The notes under the pieces are model-generated. The model was given only the letters and a program-made list of their open reading frames with translations, did no database searches and had not been told where the DNA came from. Below, in pieces: positions 25,748-34,577 of a stretch of DNA of 64,000 nucleotides. A program made the position numbers and the translations under genes. Source of the stretch: Sphingomonas sp. SUN019 (GTDB lineage: Bacteria > Pseudomonadota > Alphaproteobacteria > Sphingomonadales > Sphingomonadaceae); NCBI RefSeq assembly GCF_024758705.1, contig NZ_CP096971.1:1054001-1118000 (forward strand). The letters run 5' to 3'. How positions within the stretch are numbered: the stretch's first letter is position 1; the number at the start of each line of letters is the position of its first letter.

Positions 25748-27508
25748 TCAGATGCCGAGGCCGCGCTTCCGGCCGAGCGTCCAGTCGATGCCGCCGCCGG
25801 CGCGGATGATTCCGGACACCTGACGGCCGAGCTGCTGTTCGAGGGTGCTGGCCCAGGGCACGAGCCGGAAGCCGAGGCCGTCGTCGATCATGGCGAAGCG
25901 GCCGGATGCGAGCGCAAGACGCTGGCGGACGATGCCGGCGATCTTCTCGCCCGACGCGGCGGGGCGGTAGGCAAGCCCGGTCTCGCCCGCGATCTTCGCG
26001 CCTACGGAGTCCAACTCGCGCTTCCGCAGCGTGTCGAGCATTCCGCTCTCGAACACCGCGCGGTCGCCGAAGCGACGCGCCAATCCCTCGCGGACGAGAT
26101 GATCGGTGCGCGCGTCCATCGCTTTGCGCACCTCCGCGCCGAATCCGCCGTCCGCGACATCGGCGCCGCGCTCGATCAGACGATGGTCGAGCCAGGTCGC
26201 GCCGGGCGCCTTGACCTGTGCAGCAAGGTCGAGGTCCGACCGCGTGGCGAGGATCAGCGTCGGCTTTTCCTCGCCGGGTCGGCCGACGCCGCGCAGTTCG
26301 ACGATGCCGCCGAGCTTGGGGCTATGCTCCAGCGCCTCGATGCCGGGCAGCCGGACATGATGTGTGCGGCCATCCGTTCCGTCGATAACGGCATAGGCCG
26401 TGCCGGTCAGTTCGTCGTGCAATCCCTTGTCGATCAGCCGGCCAGCGATCGGCTTCTCGGGCGGGCCGCTGACAACGGCGTAGCTGTCGAGCGGCCGGGT
26501 CTGTCCGCGATCCTTGAGCGCCGCGCCGATCGTGCGGATAATGTCGCCGCGGGTGCCCAGCTCGCGCAGCTTCGCCGCCGCGCCCTCAGCCACCGCCCAT
26601 TGGCCCGGATCGCCCTCGGCCGCGAGCCCCATCGTCTCCAGATGCTGCAACCGGCCGATCATCAAGCGGCGGAGGCGCGGATCGTCCGGGCCGGGCCGCT
26701 CGGGGCGCAGGTCGATCACGCCCAGCTCGTCGGCGGAGCGCTGGATCTCGGAATCGAGCCGGGTCCAGCGCTCGGCCGTCACCTCGCGGTCGAGCGCGCG
26801 CTGCACCTCATGCTCCGGCTTCGGCCCTAGTTCGGCGAAGGCCAGGTCTTGCGCGCGCGAGCGGAGATTGTGGCTGATGTAATCGCGGGAGATGACGAGA
26901 TCGGTGCCCTGATCGGTAACGCCGCGCACGAGCAGATGGACGTGCGGATTGTCGGTGTTCCAATGATCGACCGCGACCCAATCGAGCCGCGTCCCCAGGT
27001 CCGCCTCCATCTGACGCATGAGGTCGCGCGTGTATTCGCGCAGGTCGGTCAGCTCGGCGGCGTCTTCGGGCGACACGATGACCCTGAAATGGTGCCGGTC
27101 ATCCTTGCACCGCTCGGTGAAACCGCGATCGTCGGCGTTGTCGCCGGCCGCGTCGAACATCCGCGTCGGCGAGCCGTCGCGGGTGACGCCTTCGCGCTTC
27201 AAATAGCCGACGTGCGCGGACAGCGGCGCCGAGCGCCAGCCACCCCGGCTGCGGGTGGTCACGGGCAGCATCTTGACCATGACGCGGCGGCCCGAGCCGA
27301 ACAGGCGGCTGCGAGCGAACGCGGTGCGTCCCCGGCCGAAGGTCGATCGCGCGCCCCGGCGCGCGCCGCTGGCGCTGCCACGCCGGCCGCCGCTATGGAT
27401 CGCGGCGACGCGGAGCACTTCGGCGACTAGGCCGCGGGCATTGCGGCCTTGCGCCTTGCTACGCTTGGCCTTGCCCGGCCGGACGCGGAACTCGCTGTCC
27501 TCGCTCAC
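25748..27508 (-). CDS. Relaxase (RlxS type, DUF3363)
   Basis: 586 aa. After a basic N-terminal region come the metal-binding histidines of a MOBP-like relaxase (DDRHHFRVIVSPED, residues 137-149; DNPHVHLLVRG, H189 and H191), followed by a DUF3363 region. A catalytic tyrosine is likely in the N-terminal HVGYLKREG segment (Y102). The enzyme nicks oriT and stays bound to the 5' end of the transferred strand. Its start lies about 155 bp from the candidate nic site at 27669. Confidence 0.9.
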   Translation of the reverse strand: MSEDSEFRVRPGKAKRSKAQGRNARGLVAEVLRVAAIHSGGRRGSASGARRGARSTFGRGRTAFARSRLFGSGRRVMVKMLPVTTRSRGGWRSAPLSAHVGYLKREGVTRDGSPTRMFDAAGDNADDRGFTERCKDDRHHFRVIVSPEDAAELTDLREYTRDLMRQMEADLGTRLDWVAVDHWNTDNPHVHLLVRGVTDQGTDLVISRDYISHNLRSRAQDLAFAELGPKPEHEVQRALDREVTAERWTRLDSEIQRSADELGVIDLRPERPGPDDPRLRRLMIGRLQHLETMGLAAEGDPGQWAVAEGAAAKLRELGTRGDIIRTIGAALKDRGQTRPLDSYAVVSGPPEKPIAGRLIDKGLHDELTGTAYAVIDGTDGRTHHVRLPGIEALEHSPKLGGIVELRGVGRPGEEKPTLILATRSDLDLAAQVKAPGATWLDHRLIERGADVADGGFGAEVRKAMDARTDHLVREGLARRFGDRAVFESGMLDTLRKRELDSVGAKIAGETGLAYRPAASGEKIAGIVRQRLALASGRFAMIDDGLGFRLVPWASTLEQQLGRQVSGIIRAGGGIDWTLGRKRGLGI

Positions 27509-27616
27509 GGCAGGGCGGCCTTCGGCCGAAAATGGCCTATGGTGCCATTCGAGGCGTTGTTATTGCTGGATTTTCCCTTCCGCGCGGCACGCGCGCCGAC
27601 CGACGCCCCCGCGTGA

Positions 27617-27673
27617 AGCCACGGAAAAGCCTTGGCTTTTCGGCTGAACGGGGCGCTGCTTATATCTTGCCCT
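27617..27673 (+). other. oriT: Candidate oriT: hairpin plus IncP-like nic sequence
   Basis: An 8-bp inverted repeat (GAAAAGCC at 27624-27631 and GGCTTTTC at 27634-27641), extended by AGCC/GGCT at 27617-27620 and 27642-27645, is followed 18 bases later by TATCTTGCCC at 27663-27672. The RP4 nic region reads TATCCTG/CCC, so nine of ten bases agree. It sits between the lytic transglycosylase and relaxase genes, a common oriT location. If real, the nick falls after G27669 and the plus strand is transferred rightwards. Biochemical proof is absent; the hairpin could instead be a weak terminator for the transglycosylase gene. Confidence 0.45.
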
Positions 27674-27743
27674 CGTCTGTCTCTGCCGTTTTCCTCCTTC
27701 CCAGCGCCCTTTCTTCGGACGGATGAAGGGGGCGACAGGCCGA

Positions 27744-28655
27744 TCATTGCGGTCGGCCCGCGCGGGCGCGGGACACGAACAGCGTGTCGGCCGGATCGCT
27801 GGAAGAGGGAGCGACGGAGCGAAGGTCACCCGATGTCGGTTGATCGGTCGGCAGTTCGGACGCAGCTTCTTCGCCGTCCGACTGCGCGGCAACAGCTTCC
27901 GCCGCGGTGCTGGCGGTGCGAACGAACAGCGCCGCACGACGCCATGCGAACGGATCAGGCGTAGCAGTCGCCGCCACCTCCACCGTGCCCGATGCGCCCG
28001 TGATCGGCGCGAGCCGGGCGACGTAGCCGACCGTTTCGGGCGGCAGCGGACGGCCGCGCGACAGATAATCGTCGTAGCGGCCCGGCCCGGCATTGTAGGC
28101 CGCCAACATCGCCCCGGCGTTACCGTAGCGGTCGTGCATCGCGCGCAGATACCCCGCGCCCGCCATGATGTTGTCGCGCACGTCGAACGGATCAGGACCG
28201 AGGCCGTGCCGCGCGCGAAGATCGGCCCAGGTCGCGGGCATGATCTGCATCAAGCCCATCGCCCCTGCGCGCGAGACGGCGCGGGAGTTGCCACCGCTCT
28301 CGACGCGCATCACGGCCCATATCCAAGCCTCGGGAATACCGAAGCGACGCGCGGCCTCGGCGACATGACCGGCATACGGTGCGATGGCCGTCGATCGCGC
28401 GGCCGGCATATCTTGCGCCAACGCCGGGACAGACGCCGCACCGCCGGACAGCAGGAAAACGGCAACAACGACCGCCGATCCGACTCTGCTCCACCGCCAG
28501 CCTGCCAGCGTGCTCGCTGCGGTAAAGGGTGCGCGCGAAGCGCCGGCCTTCGGCCGCCCTTGACCTTCGCTGCGCGCCCCGGCCGGCCTGCGACAGAGCG
28601 GGACGAAGGGATGAGACGGTTTTCCCGCGAACAGAGGGATGAGTGGGAAGCGCAC
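27744..28655 (-). CDS. Lytic transglycosylase of the transfer apparatus
   Basis: 303 aa from a GTG that follows AGGA by nine bases and the DUF736 stop by four bases; the N-terminal 55 residues are basic and unusual, so translation may begin later. A hydrophobic signal (VGSAVVVAVFLLSGGAA, ending ALAQ) precedes an SLT domain: catalytic Glu in VMRVESGGN, MGLMQIMPATW, and AYNAGPGRY. VirB1-like enzymes open the peptidoglycan for pilus assembly. The C-terminal 80 residues are a low-complexity Ser/Ala-rich tail. Confidence 0.85.
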   Translation of the reverse strand: MRFPLIPLFAGKPSHPFVPLCRRPAGARSEGQGRPKAGASRAPFTAASTLAGWRWSRVGSAVVVAVFLLSGGAASVPALAQDMPAARSTAIAPYAGHVAEAARRFGIPEAWIWAVMRVESGGNSRAVSRAGAMGLMQIMPATWADLRARHGLGPDPFDVRDNIMAGAGYLRAMHDRYGNAGAMLAAYNAGPGRYDDYLSRGRPLPPETVGYVARLAPITGASGTVEVAATATPDPFAWRRAALFVRTASTAAEAVAAQSDGEEAASELPTDQPTSGDLRSVAPSSSDPADTLFVSRARAGRPQ

Positions 28656-28659
28656 GGGC

Positions 28660-28992
28660 TCAGTCCTGCTCGCGCGACTTCGGCGGGCGGTTCCAACGCA
28701 GCGACCAAGCCGACTTGTCGGCGGTGCTCTGGAACAGCGCGGCGCGGATCGGCTGCGCGAAAGCGGGATCGTCGATGCGCAGCGAGACGTAATCCCCCGC
28801 GCGTTCGCCGGTCTCGTTCCAGCCCGCGCCGATCTCCGGGCCTTCGCCATCGCCGCGGTGGACGCGCCAGTCCGGCGCCTTGTCGGCGTCGCTCTGCTCG
28901 GCGGGTACGATCGAGATACGAATGTCGAGCGTCGCCGTCTCGATGATGCCTTCGTAGCCGTTGGCGGTGCGGAAGAAGCTGCCGATCTGCAT
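28660..28992 (-). CDS. DUF736 protein, copy 1
   Basis: 110 aa. Opening MQIGSFFRTANGYEGIIETATL, then DADKAPDWRVHRG, ExGAGWNETGERAGDYVSL and a DPAFAQPIRAALF segment: the complete DUF736 pattern. The family is widespread on conjugative elements of Alphaproteobacteria and its function is unknown. It is paralogous to 40468-40788. It is transcribed with the lytic transglycosylase. Confidence 0.9.
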   Translation of the reverse strand: MQIGSFFRTANGYEGIIETATLDIRISIVPAEQSDADKAPDWRVHRGDGEGPEIGAGWNETGERAGDYVSLRIDDPAFAQPIRAALFQSTADKSAWSLRWNRPPKSREQD

Positions 28993-29028
28993 GGGAATCT
29001 CCTTTGGGTTGGCAGTTGGGAAAGCGGG

Positions 29029-29574
29029 TCAGCGCCACACGAGCGGCGCGGTCGGGGAGTCGCGGGTTAGGATCGGGACGGCGCGGCCGAGCACGGTCGA
29101 GGCGGGCAGCGGACCGAAATATCGACCGTCCATGCTGTCGGCATGCTCGGGGTTGAGCATCAGCAACTCGCCGGCGCGCAGCGTTCGGCAGCCTTGCCAG
29201 ACCGGCAGCGGCCGGCCCCGGCCGTCACGCTGCCGGGCGACGACGACGGGCCGCCCATCGACGCTCACCACTGCGTTGATGCGGCACACGATCTGCCCTG
29301 GCCGCGCCGCAACATGCTTCAGCAGCGGCACGCGCTCGCCGAGATAGCTGCGCTCCGCCAGCCATCGCGCCAGCGCCGGTGTCGGCGTCACGGCGACCAA
29401 TGCTCGGTTCGGCGGATCGGGAAGCGGCTCGATCCGATAGAGCCCGATCGGCGCGCTCGCGCTGGCGTTCCAGACGACGCGCGGCAGCGGGTCGAGCACC
29501 GCAATCGCGGCGCACGACGCGCCGAACAGCGACGCGGCGGAGGCCGTCGCAATAGCCCATGTCCGGCGGCTCAT
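29029..29574 (-). CDS. traF: TraF-type S26 signal peptidase
   Basis: 181 aa. One N-terminal membrane helix, catalytic Ser in SASAPIGLYRI (S40) and catalytic Lys in RVPLLKHVAARPG (K86), followed by the family motif DSMDGRYFGPLP. In RP4, TraF cleaves and cyclises the TrbC pilin; a TrbC precursor is present here at 15170-15502. The start overlaps the DUF2840 stop by four bases. Confidence 0.9.
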   Translation of the reverse strand: MSRRTWAIATASAASLFGASCAAIAVLDPLPRVVWNASASAPIGLYRIEPLPDPPNRALVAVTPTPALARWLAERSYLGERVPLLKHVAARPGQIVCRINAVVSVDGRPVVVARQRDGRGRPLPVWQGCRTLRAGELLMLNPEHADSMDGRYFGPLPASTVLGRAVPILTRDSPTAPLVWR

Positions 29575-30077
29575 CGTTCGATCTCCCGGCGCTTGAGCCA
29601 GGCGCGATGGCGCTCCAGCGTGTAGGGGCGCGGCGGTTGTCCGGCAGCGATGCGGTTGTGGACGTGCCGCCAATGATCCGGCGCGGCGTCGCAGGGATCG
29701 ACGCCGGCCGCCTCGGTCGCGTCGATCGCGGCGAGCACTTGGCTGACCTTGGGCCAGCCCTCGATCTTGAGCAGGATGTTCCCGCCCGGCCGCACGAACG
29801 GGAGCGTCGTAAACGGCTCGTTCGCGCCGACCGCGCGCACGATGTCGATGCGCGAGCTGACCGTGCCGTAGTCGTTCGCCGCCCAGCGGACGAACGCGAA
29901 GATCGCGCCGGGGCGGAAGCGGACGATGCGGCGGCGGCGATCGACGATCTCGTCGACCGCGACACGGCCGAACCTGATCCAGTGCTCGATCCGCTTCTCG
30001 ATCCACGTCAACTCGACGCGGGTCATGCCGTCGTCGGACGGCTGGCGATGCCGCATGGGCGACGGCAGGACGGTCAT
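29571..30077 (-). CDS. DUF2840 protein
   Basis: 168 aa. Typical DUF2840 features: LTWIEKRIEHWIRFGRV, FRPGAIFAFVRWAANDYGTV and, near the end, RHVHNRIAAGQPPRPYTLERHRAWL. The family occurs almost only beside traF in conjugative elements. No activity is known. Coupled by ATGA overlaps to both neighbours. Confidence 0.88.
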   Translation of the reverse strand: MTVLPSPMRHRQPSDDGMTRVELTWIEKRIEHWIRFGRVAVDEIVDRRRRIVRFRPGAIFAFVRWAANDYGTVSSRIDIVRAVGANEPFTTLPFVRPGGNILLKIEGWPKVSQVLAAIDATEAAGVDPCDAAPDHWRHVHNRIAAGQPPRPYTLERHRAWLKRREIER

Positions 30078-30340
30078 CGCCGGCTCCGGGCGATGGCCGA
30101 ATCCGCGCGCGGCATGAGGTCGTCCTGTCCCGGATCGGAGGTCGAGTGCTTGATGCCGATGTCGGCCCAGGCGCGCAGATCATCGACCGAATAGACCACC
30201 CGGCCGCCGATCCGGCGGTATGCCGGGCCTGTCCCGAAATAGCGGTGCTTTTCGAGGGTGCGGCCGGACAGGCCGAGAAAGCGCGCGGCTTCCGGCGTGC
30301 GCAGGAAGCGGGGCGGCAGGTTGGTGGGCGTATCGGACAA
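30074..30340 (-). CDS. AlpA/excisionase-like helix-turn-helix protein
   Basis: 88 aa from a TTG with CAGGAG eight bases upstream. Residues 10-55 (RFLRTPEAARFLGLSGRTLEKHRYFGTGPAYRRIGGRVVYSVDDLRAW) form the MerR-like wHTH of AlpA/excisionase proteins. It heads the DUF2840-traF group. In related elements this gene regulates transfer or excision; which role applies here cannot be told. Confidence 0.85.
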   Translation of the reverse strand: MSDTPTNLPPRFLRTPEAARFLGLSGRTLEKHRYFGTGPAYRRIGGRVVYSVDDLRAWADIGIKHSTSDPGQDDLMPRADSAIARSRR

Positions 30341-30470
30341 GTGACGGCTCCTGCGGGCAGTGGCGGCAGGAGGCGTAATTGTCAGAAGGAAGGCGGTCGG
30401 GTGGGGTATGAAGATGTGCGGCTGCACGGATGCGACCACCCCCTAAAGGGTATCCCGCATGGGGCTCGGA

Positions 30471-31254
30471 TCAGCGGATACGGAGGATTTTGCGGTAGTC
30501 ACCGTTCATCATGGCGATGCCGTCGCGAACCAGGCGCACCACGAATGAGCGTGACGCCGACATTTTCCAGTCGCTGGCGGACAGCTTGGTCGCGTCGTCG
30601 CGCCCCAGCTCGGCCGCGATCTCGCGGTAGGTTGCGCCGCCGTGGCGCAGGTCGAGCGCGCGGAGCATCAGGTCGAGGCGTGCCAGCCGATAGGCGGTAA
30701 GCGGCCAGCCACGAGGCAGCGGCCCCGCCGCCCGGCCGAGAAGGCGGCGATGGAAGCGCAGCAGGCTGGCGATGCGGGTGATGAAATCTTTATCGAGCGG
30801 GACGACGGCCGCGAGCGGTCGGCCCGGCGTCGGATCCCGCAGCCATAACCGATGCTCGCCCGCCGCATCGGCGACGATGACATGGCGTCCCTCGACCCCG
30901 GCCAGGTCGGCGAGCAACGCGCCGAGCGCGCGCGGGTCGACCGGAGCGGCGATCTCGAATCCATCCGGTGCGGCGTCGAATATAACCGTGACGGCGGTCA
31001 GCTCCGGGCGCCAAACAACCGGGTCTGCAAGGTTATCCGGCGCAGTGGCGAAAGGACAACCCCCAGCGCCGCGCGAACGCCGCCTCGGCGGCGTTCTTCG
31101 CGACGGCGCCGTCCGCGATGCGTTGCTGCATCTGCGCGTGTTCGGCGCGATATGTCCGGTTTCGCCGAAGGAACTCGGCGGCTATGTCGGCGCGCCCGAT
31201 CGCGTCGGACAGACCGCCGTCGCGTCGCTGGCGCCGTCGTTGCGGCGTTGGCAT
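30471..31254 (-). pseudogene. DUF6499/DUF2285 regulator split by a frameshift
   Basis: Two frames join to give one expected protein. The first begins at ATG 31254 (GGAGG five bases upstream) and reads DIAAEFLRRNRTYRAEHAQM...ARRWGLSF before a TAA at 31033-31035. The second, without a start of its own, carries DPVVWRPELTAVTVIFDAAP and the complete DUF2285 part to 30471 (PRGWPLTAYRLARLDLMLRALD, SASDWKMSASRSFVVRLVRDG). Joining needs a one-base shift between about 31033 and 31060, next to a run of five Gs. It may be a dead gene, a sequencing error or a programmed shift. DUF2285 proteins are HTH-type regulators of conjugative elements. Confidence 0.7.
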
Positions 31255-31397
31255 TGCTACCTCCAGGCCGCGCTTCGCGCGGGTAAGAGGTGCGAGAATG
31301 GAATAACCAGCTTTGCGCGATAGCGCCAAGACCGCGCACAACCATGCCGACAACGCGGCGGCATTGGTGATCCAGTTGCTCCAAAACGGACCAAAGA

Positions 31398-31670
31398 TTA
31401 ACGGGTTAGCGGCGCATTGCATCCGAGAAGATGGGCGTAGCCGACTTCTGTCATCCAGCGGGCGCGGGCGAGATGGCTAGCGTGCATCGCCTTGGCCTTG
31501 TGCGGATCGGCGGTGGCGTCCACGCCAAGAATAGACGCAGCGACCTCGCGCCAGTCGGCACCTTCGGCGTCCGCGTCGAGCAAGCGCAAATAGTCGATGA
31601 GGTGACTTTCATCATAGGCCGTGAGTTGCGATACTTCCGGCGCGCGGTCGTCGAAGTGGCTGGTGCTCAT
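31398..31670 (-). CDS. Small DUF2285-like protein of conjugative elements
   Basis: 90 aa. The core HLIDYLRLLDADAEGADWREVAASILGVD, then HASHLARARWMTEVGYAHLL, is a pattern I know from short proteins annotated with the DUF2285 DNA-binding name in Sphingomonadales elements. ATG 31670 is used, with AGGA ten bases upstream; a GTG at 31679 is possible. It is divergent to the XRE gene, so the two may share control. Confidence 0.7.
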   Translation of the reverse strand: MSTSHFDDRAPEVSQLTAYDESHLIDYLRLLDADAEGADWREVAASILGVDATADPHKAKAMHASHLARARWMTEVGYAHLLGCNAPLTR

Positions 31671-31784
31671 GGCGCGCACGTCCTGTTCTTCGTTAACCAG
31701 TTTAGCTCAAATCCTCGCGCCAGTGATGCGCAAGTCGTGCATCGTTCGATGCACCTTTGACAGCGACGGATGACAGTGCGCGGT

Positions 31785-31824
31785 CGATACACCTTATATG
31801 GGATAAACCGTATCGGATGTATCG
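31785..31824. promoter_or_regulatory. Inverted repeat between divergent genes, possible XRE operator
   Basis: CGATACA at 31785-31791 and TGTATCG at 31818-31824 are perfect inverted copies flanking an AT-rich stretch (TATATGGGATAAACC), a likely promoter. It ends 15 bases before the XRE start, the normal location for autoregulation. Confidence 0.35.
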
Positions 31825-31839
31825 TCCAGCCTCGCGCGT

Positions 31840-32067
31840 ATGGACATGCGCCGCCTTGTGGGGATGAACTTCGCCCGATTGAGAAAGGAGAAGGGCTTCA
31901 CCCAGGAGCGTTTTGCCGAGCTATCGGGATATACACAGCAATATGTGAGTGATCTGGAGCGCGGCAAGCGTAATCCGAGCGTGGTGACGCTGTTCCATCT
32001 GGCGTCCCCGCTTGGCGCCACGCCGGCTGATCTTGTCGCCAACGCTGATGAAGCCGACCCTGACTGA
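31840..32067 (+). CDS. XRE-family helix-turn-helix regulator
   Basis: 75 aa. MNFARLRKEKGFTQERFAELSGYTQQYVSDLERGKRNPSVVTLFHLA is a textbook Cro/CI-type HTH covering most of the protein. Short stand-alone XRE proteins like this regulate transfer genes or their own operon in mobile elements. The start could also be the ATG six bases downstream. A candidate operator is annotated just upstream. Confidence 0.9.
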   Translation: MDMRRLVGMNFARLRKEKGFTQERFAELSGYTQQYVSDLERGKRNPSVVTLFHLASPLGATPADLVANADEADPD

Positions 32068-32083
32068 TCTTCAAAGTTCCTAA

Positions 32084-32158
32084 GCGCGAGCCGGGCGTCA
32101 GCCCGGCGAGCGCGAATCCAGCGGCGGCCGCGCGGACCTTGGGACGCGCGGCCGCCGC
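32084..32158. repeat. Double hairpin, copy 1, downstream of DUF932
   Basis: Hairpin 1: GCCGGGC (32090-32096) with GCCCGGC (32101-32107), flanked by GCGCGA and GAGCGC. Hairpin 2: a perfect 14-bp stem at 32121-32134 and 32145-32158. The element lies 75 bp beyond the DUF932 stop. A second copy with the same arrangement and near-identical hairpin 1 lies beyond the ParB gene at 41590-41669. Neither has a U-tract, so a simple intrinsic terminator is unlikely on this evidence. Confidence 0.75.
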
Positions 32159-32233
32159 GATCTGTGAGTCGGTGAGTTCGGTGTCGGGTCGGCAGTTCCG
32201 CAGGGCCGGGAAGCCCGGCCCTGCGGCGGCGGC

Positions 32234-33076
32234 TCACGCCGCCTTCAAGCGGTGCATTCCCTCGGCAAGCGTCCAGAGCGCACGGTTGAGCGTCACGTTC
32301 TGGTCGATGCCGTTGATCGCGCGGGTCTGGCTGCGGCGGATGCGGCCTTCGGCGTTGCGCTTGCGCCCCTGCAACCCGCCCCGAACGACATTCTCCTGAA
32401 TCACGTTGAACGTCGTCCAGAGGCTACGCCCAACATCCTGGCGGCGGCGCGGCTCGATGATCTGCTCGGGACGGAGCGGGCTTTCGTCCTCGCCGTAGCG
32501 GGCGACCAAGCTGACCTCGGCGAGCAAACGCTGCTCATCTTGGGAAAGCTGCACGTCCTTCATGGTCTCGCTCGCGTCGATCAGGCGCGGGAAGTCCTCC
32601 GCGACGGTATAAACGCCGTCGATAATCTCATGCTGGATGTTGCCCTTGTGCGAAACGCGGACCTCCTCGAACCGCTCCCCCGCGATCATGCTGTTGGTGC
32701 AAACGAAGCGCAGCATCCCGGCGAACATCTGATAGGCGCTGGTCCCGTCGTGGCTGTTGACGATGATGACCTCGGCGGCCTCCGGCTTGCCGATCCCATC
32801 ATCCCGGCGCAGGCGCAGCATGTGCTTGGCGTGGCCGTGGCGGCTGCCGTCGCGAGGGACGGATTGGACGGCAAAGAACGGGAACCATCCTTCCCGGCGC
32901 AGCCCCTCCACAATGTCGATGGTCGGCACATAGACATACCGCTCGGAACGGCTGTCGTGTGCCTCGCGGGCGAAGATGGACGGGACGTGTCGATAGAGCG
33001 CCTCATTGTCGAGCACCTCGCGCCCGCTGATCTGGTGGGCGTTGCGGCCGAACCGGGTGGCAAGCTGGTAGTGCAT
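32234..33076 (-). CDS. DUF932 protein (leading-region type)
   Basis: 280 aa from ATG 33076 with AAGGAGG upstream. The DUF932 pattern is present: SGREVLDNEALYRHVPSIFA near residue 17, VPTIDIVEGLRREGWFPFFA, KHMLRLRR, and IIVNSHDGTSAYQMFAGMLRFVCTNSM. The family is common on plasmids, phages and conjugative elements and is found among early-expressed leading-region genes; its activity is unknown. The 5' leader is GC-rich and structured. It is intact and probably monocistronic. Confidence 0.88.
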   Translation of the reverse strand: MHYQLATRFGRNAHQISGREVLDNEALYRHVPSIFAREAHDSRSERYVYVPTIDIVEGLRREGWFPFFAVQSVPRDGSRHGHAKHMLRLRRDDGIGKPEAAEVIIVNSHDGTSAYQMFAGMLRFVCTNSMIAGERFEEVRVSHKGNIQHEIIDGVYTVAEDFPRLIDASETMKDVQLSQDEQRLLAEVSLVARYGEDESPLRPEQIIEPRRRQDVGRSLWTTFNVIQENVVRGGLQGRKRNAEGRIRRSQTRAINGIDQNVTLNRALWTLAEGMHRLKAA

Positions 33077-33820
33077 TTTGGCCTCCTTGGGCTTGGGTTT
33101 CGCGCAGCGAAGCGCCGCGCTGAAACCCTGCCCGTCGGCGAGACCGGGGGTGCAACCGGAGTGGGCGGCTTCGCGGGGAACCGGCTGCACGGAGCGCAGC
33201 GGAGGAAGCTGGGCGGAAGCCGCTCCGAAGGGCGCTGGGGGCGGAGCCCCAAGCACCGCGGCGCGCCAGCCCACACGGTCGGCGCGTCGGACAAATGCGC
33301 GGCTGCCTAACCGGCAGCTCCCGCAAAGATCGGCCCGCCTCGCGTGCGACATATGGCGATCAGGTGACTAGCGCGCGCGCCTTAGAGCTGGACGCGTGAA
33401 CACCTTATGCCGTCATGTTCTGCATCATCGCCGGCTGGCCATCTGGCTGAAAACGCGGGCGTAGCAGACTAGCAAGGGTGTTCTCAGAAAACTCGACGCG
33501 AGTTAGCCCGATTTCGGAGAAGCAAACAAGGGACGGTTTCGAGAGAGGAATGGCCGCTATCCGGCTGCTCGGTCCTATTGTGTCCACCATCCCCAGCAAT
33601 CGTTCGTTCGCGGGAGAGTGGGCAAACGCCGAGCCTCGATCTCCCGCTGTCCGAGCGGTTGAGGCAGAGCGCAGGTCAACTCACGACCATGACCACCGCT
33701 CGCACGATGGTGTGCTTCCTTCAGGAGCGCGATTGATCGCGAACTACCCGACTCATAGGATAGCGGAATCGCCCAGATCGAAGATGCGTCTGCCGACCAG
33801 AAAAACTCCAGGAGGATTGA
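33077..33820. other. Gap: DUF932 leader and cargo junction
   Basis: The first 230 bp upstream of DUF932 are GC-rich with short inverted repeats (for example GGGGCGGAGCCCC near 33237-33252) and hold, at 33188-33209, a weaker copy of the leader motif seen before DUF736 copy 2 and ParB. The remainder (33300-33820) is less GC-rich; no ORF with a credible ribosome site or family was found. It is the left junction of the third cargo block. Confidence 0.5.
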
Positions 33821-34489
33821 ATGACTAAGATGAGCCTGCTGCGCTTGCGCTTCAGCAACATCCTTTGGGCGCTGACGCTTTCCGCCGTCGCGGGCTGTAA
33901 TCAGGAACCGCGCAATGAGGTGATTGCAAATCAGGTTAATCCGAATGCGCCGATGGAAAATGGAGATGCGTCCGAGCCGATTGACGCCAAGAATGCCGCT
34001 GAACTACCGAACGGCGCGGCGACTGTCGCTAGGGATCGCCGCGCTGCCAACGTGAAGTTGTCGGTCGACGGTGACGGATTGCGGCTGGTTGACGCCAGTA
34101 CCGGCGCGACTCGAGCCTTGTCGTTCGGGCTTGGAAAAAGCGATGTCCTTGCTGTTCTCGAGCCCCTCCGCGGCGAAGCGGCGAAAGGTCGAAATGCCGA
34201 CTGCGGAGCAGACTATGCGAACTGGGCCGACGGCCTCGGACTCACGTTCCGCAACGATAAATTTGCAGGGTGGTCGCTGGATGGACGCGCCAAGGGCTCG
34301 ATCACGACCATGGCCGGTGTCGGGCCGGGTGCAAGTCGATCGACACTCGACGCCTATGATTACAAAATCACCCGATCGAGTCTCGGAAGCGAATTCAGCG
34401 CCGGGCCACTCAACGGCTTACTCGACTCTGACAAGCCAGCGGCGATCATCACTAACCTCTGGTCAGGGGAGGTGTGTCTCGCCCGTTAG
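33821..34489 (+). CDS. Lipoprotein of unknown function
   Basis: 222 aa with a lipobox AVAGC at about residues 23-27, following AGGAGG. A disordered, Asn/Pro/Glu-rich linker (residues 28-80) precedes a folded part (VKLSVDGDGLRLVDASTGATRALSFG, CGADYANWADGLGLTFRNDKFAGWSLDG). The shape, a linker plus a small beta domain testing a GLGLTF strand, resembles uncharacterised sphingomonad lipoproteins. It converges with the TetR gene. Confidence 0.75.
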   Translation: MTKMSLLRLRFSNILWALTLSAVAGCNQEPRNEVIANQVNPNAPMENGDASEPIDAKNAAELPNGAATVARDRRAANVKLSVDGDGLRLVDASTGATRALSFGLGKSDVLAVLEPLRGEAAKGRNADCGADYANWADGLGLTFRNDKFAGWSLDGRAKGSITTMAGVGPGASRSTLDAYDYKITRSSLGSEFSAGPLNGLLDSDKPAAIITNLWSGEVCLAR

Positions 34490-34577
34490 CCAGCTCCATC
34501 CAAAACGAGGGAGGGGCAACGCCTATCCCCATCGAAGCTCGGTTTAGAATCGTCATCAATAGCATCGATTAAAGCAT

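Noticed and set aside
27723..28946. A 407-codon plus-strand frame over the lytic transglycosylase and DUF736 genes
   Set aside because: Antisense to two recognised families, arginine-rich and without motif.
33478..33828. A 116-codon plus-strand ORF before the lipoprotein gene
   Set aside because: No ribosome site, no signal, and low-similarity composition; its end overlaps the next start out of frame.
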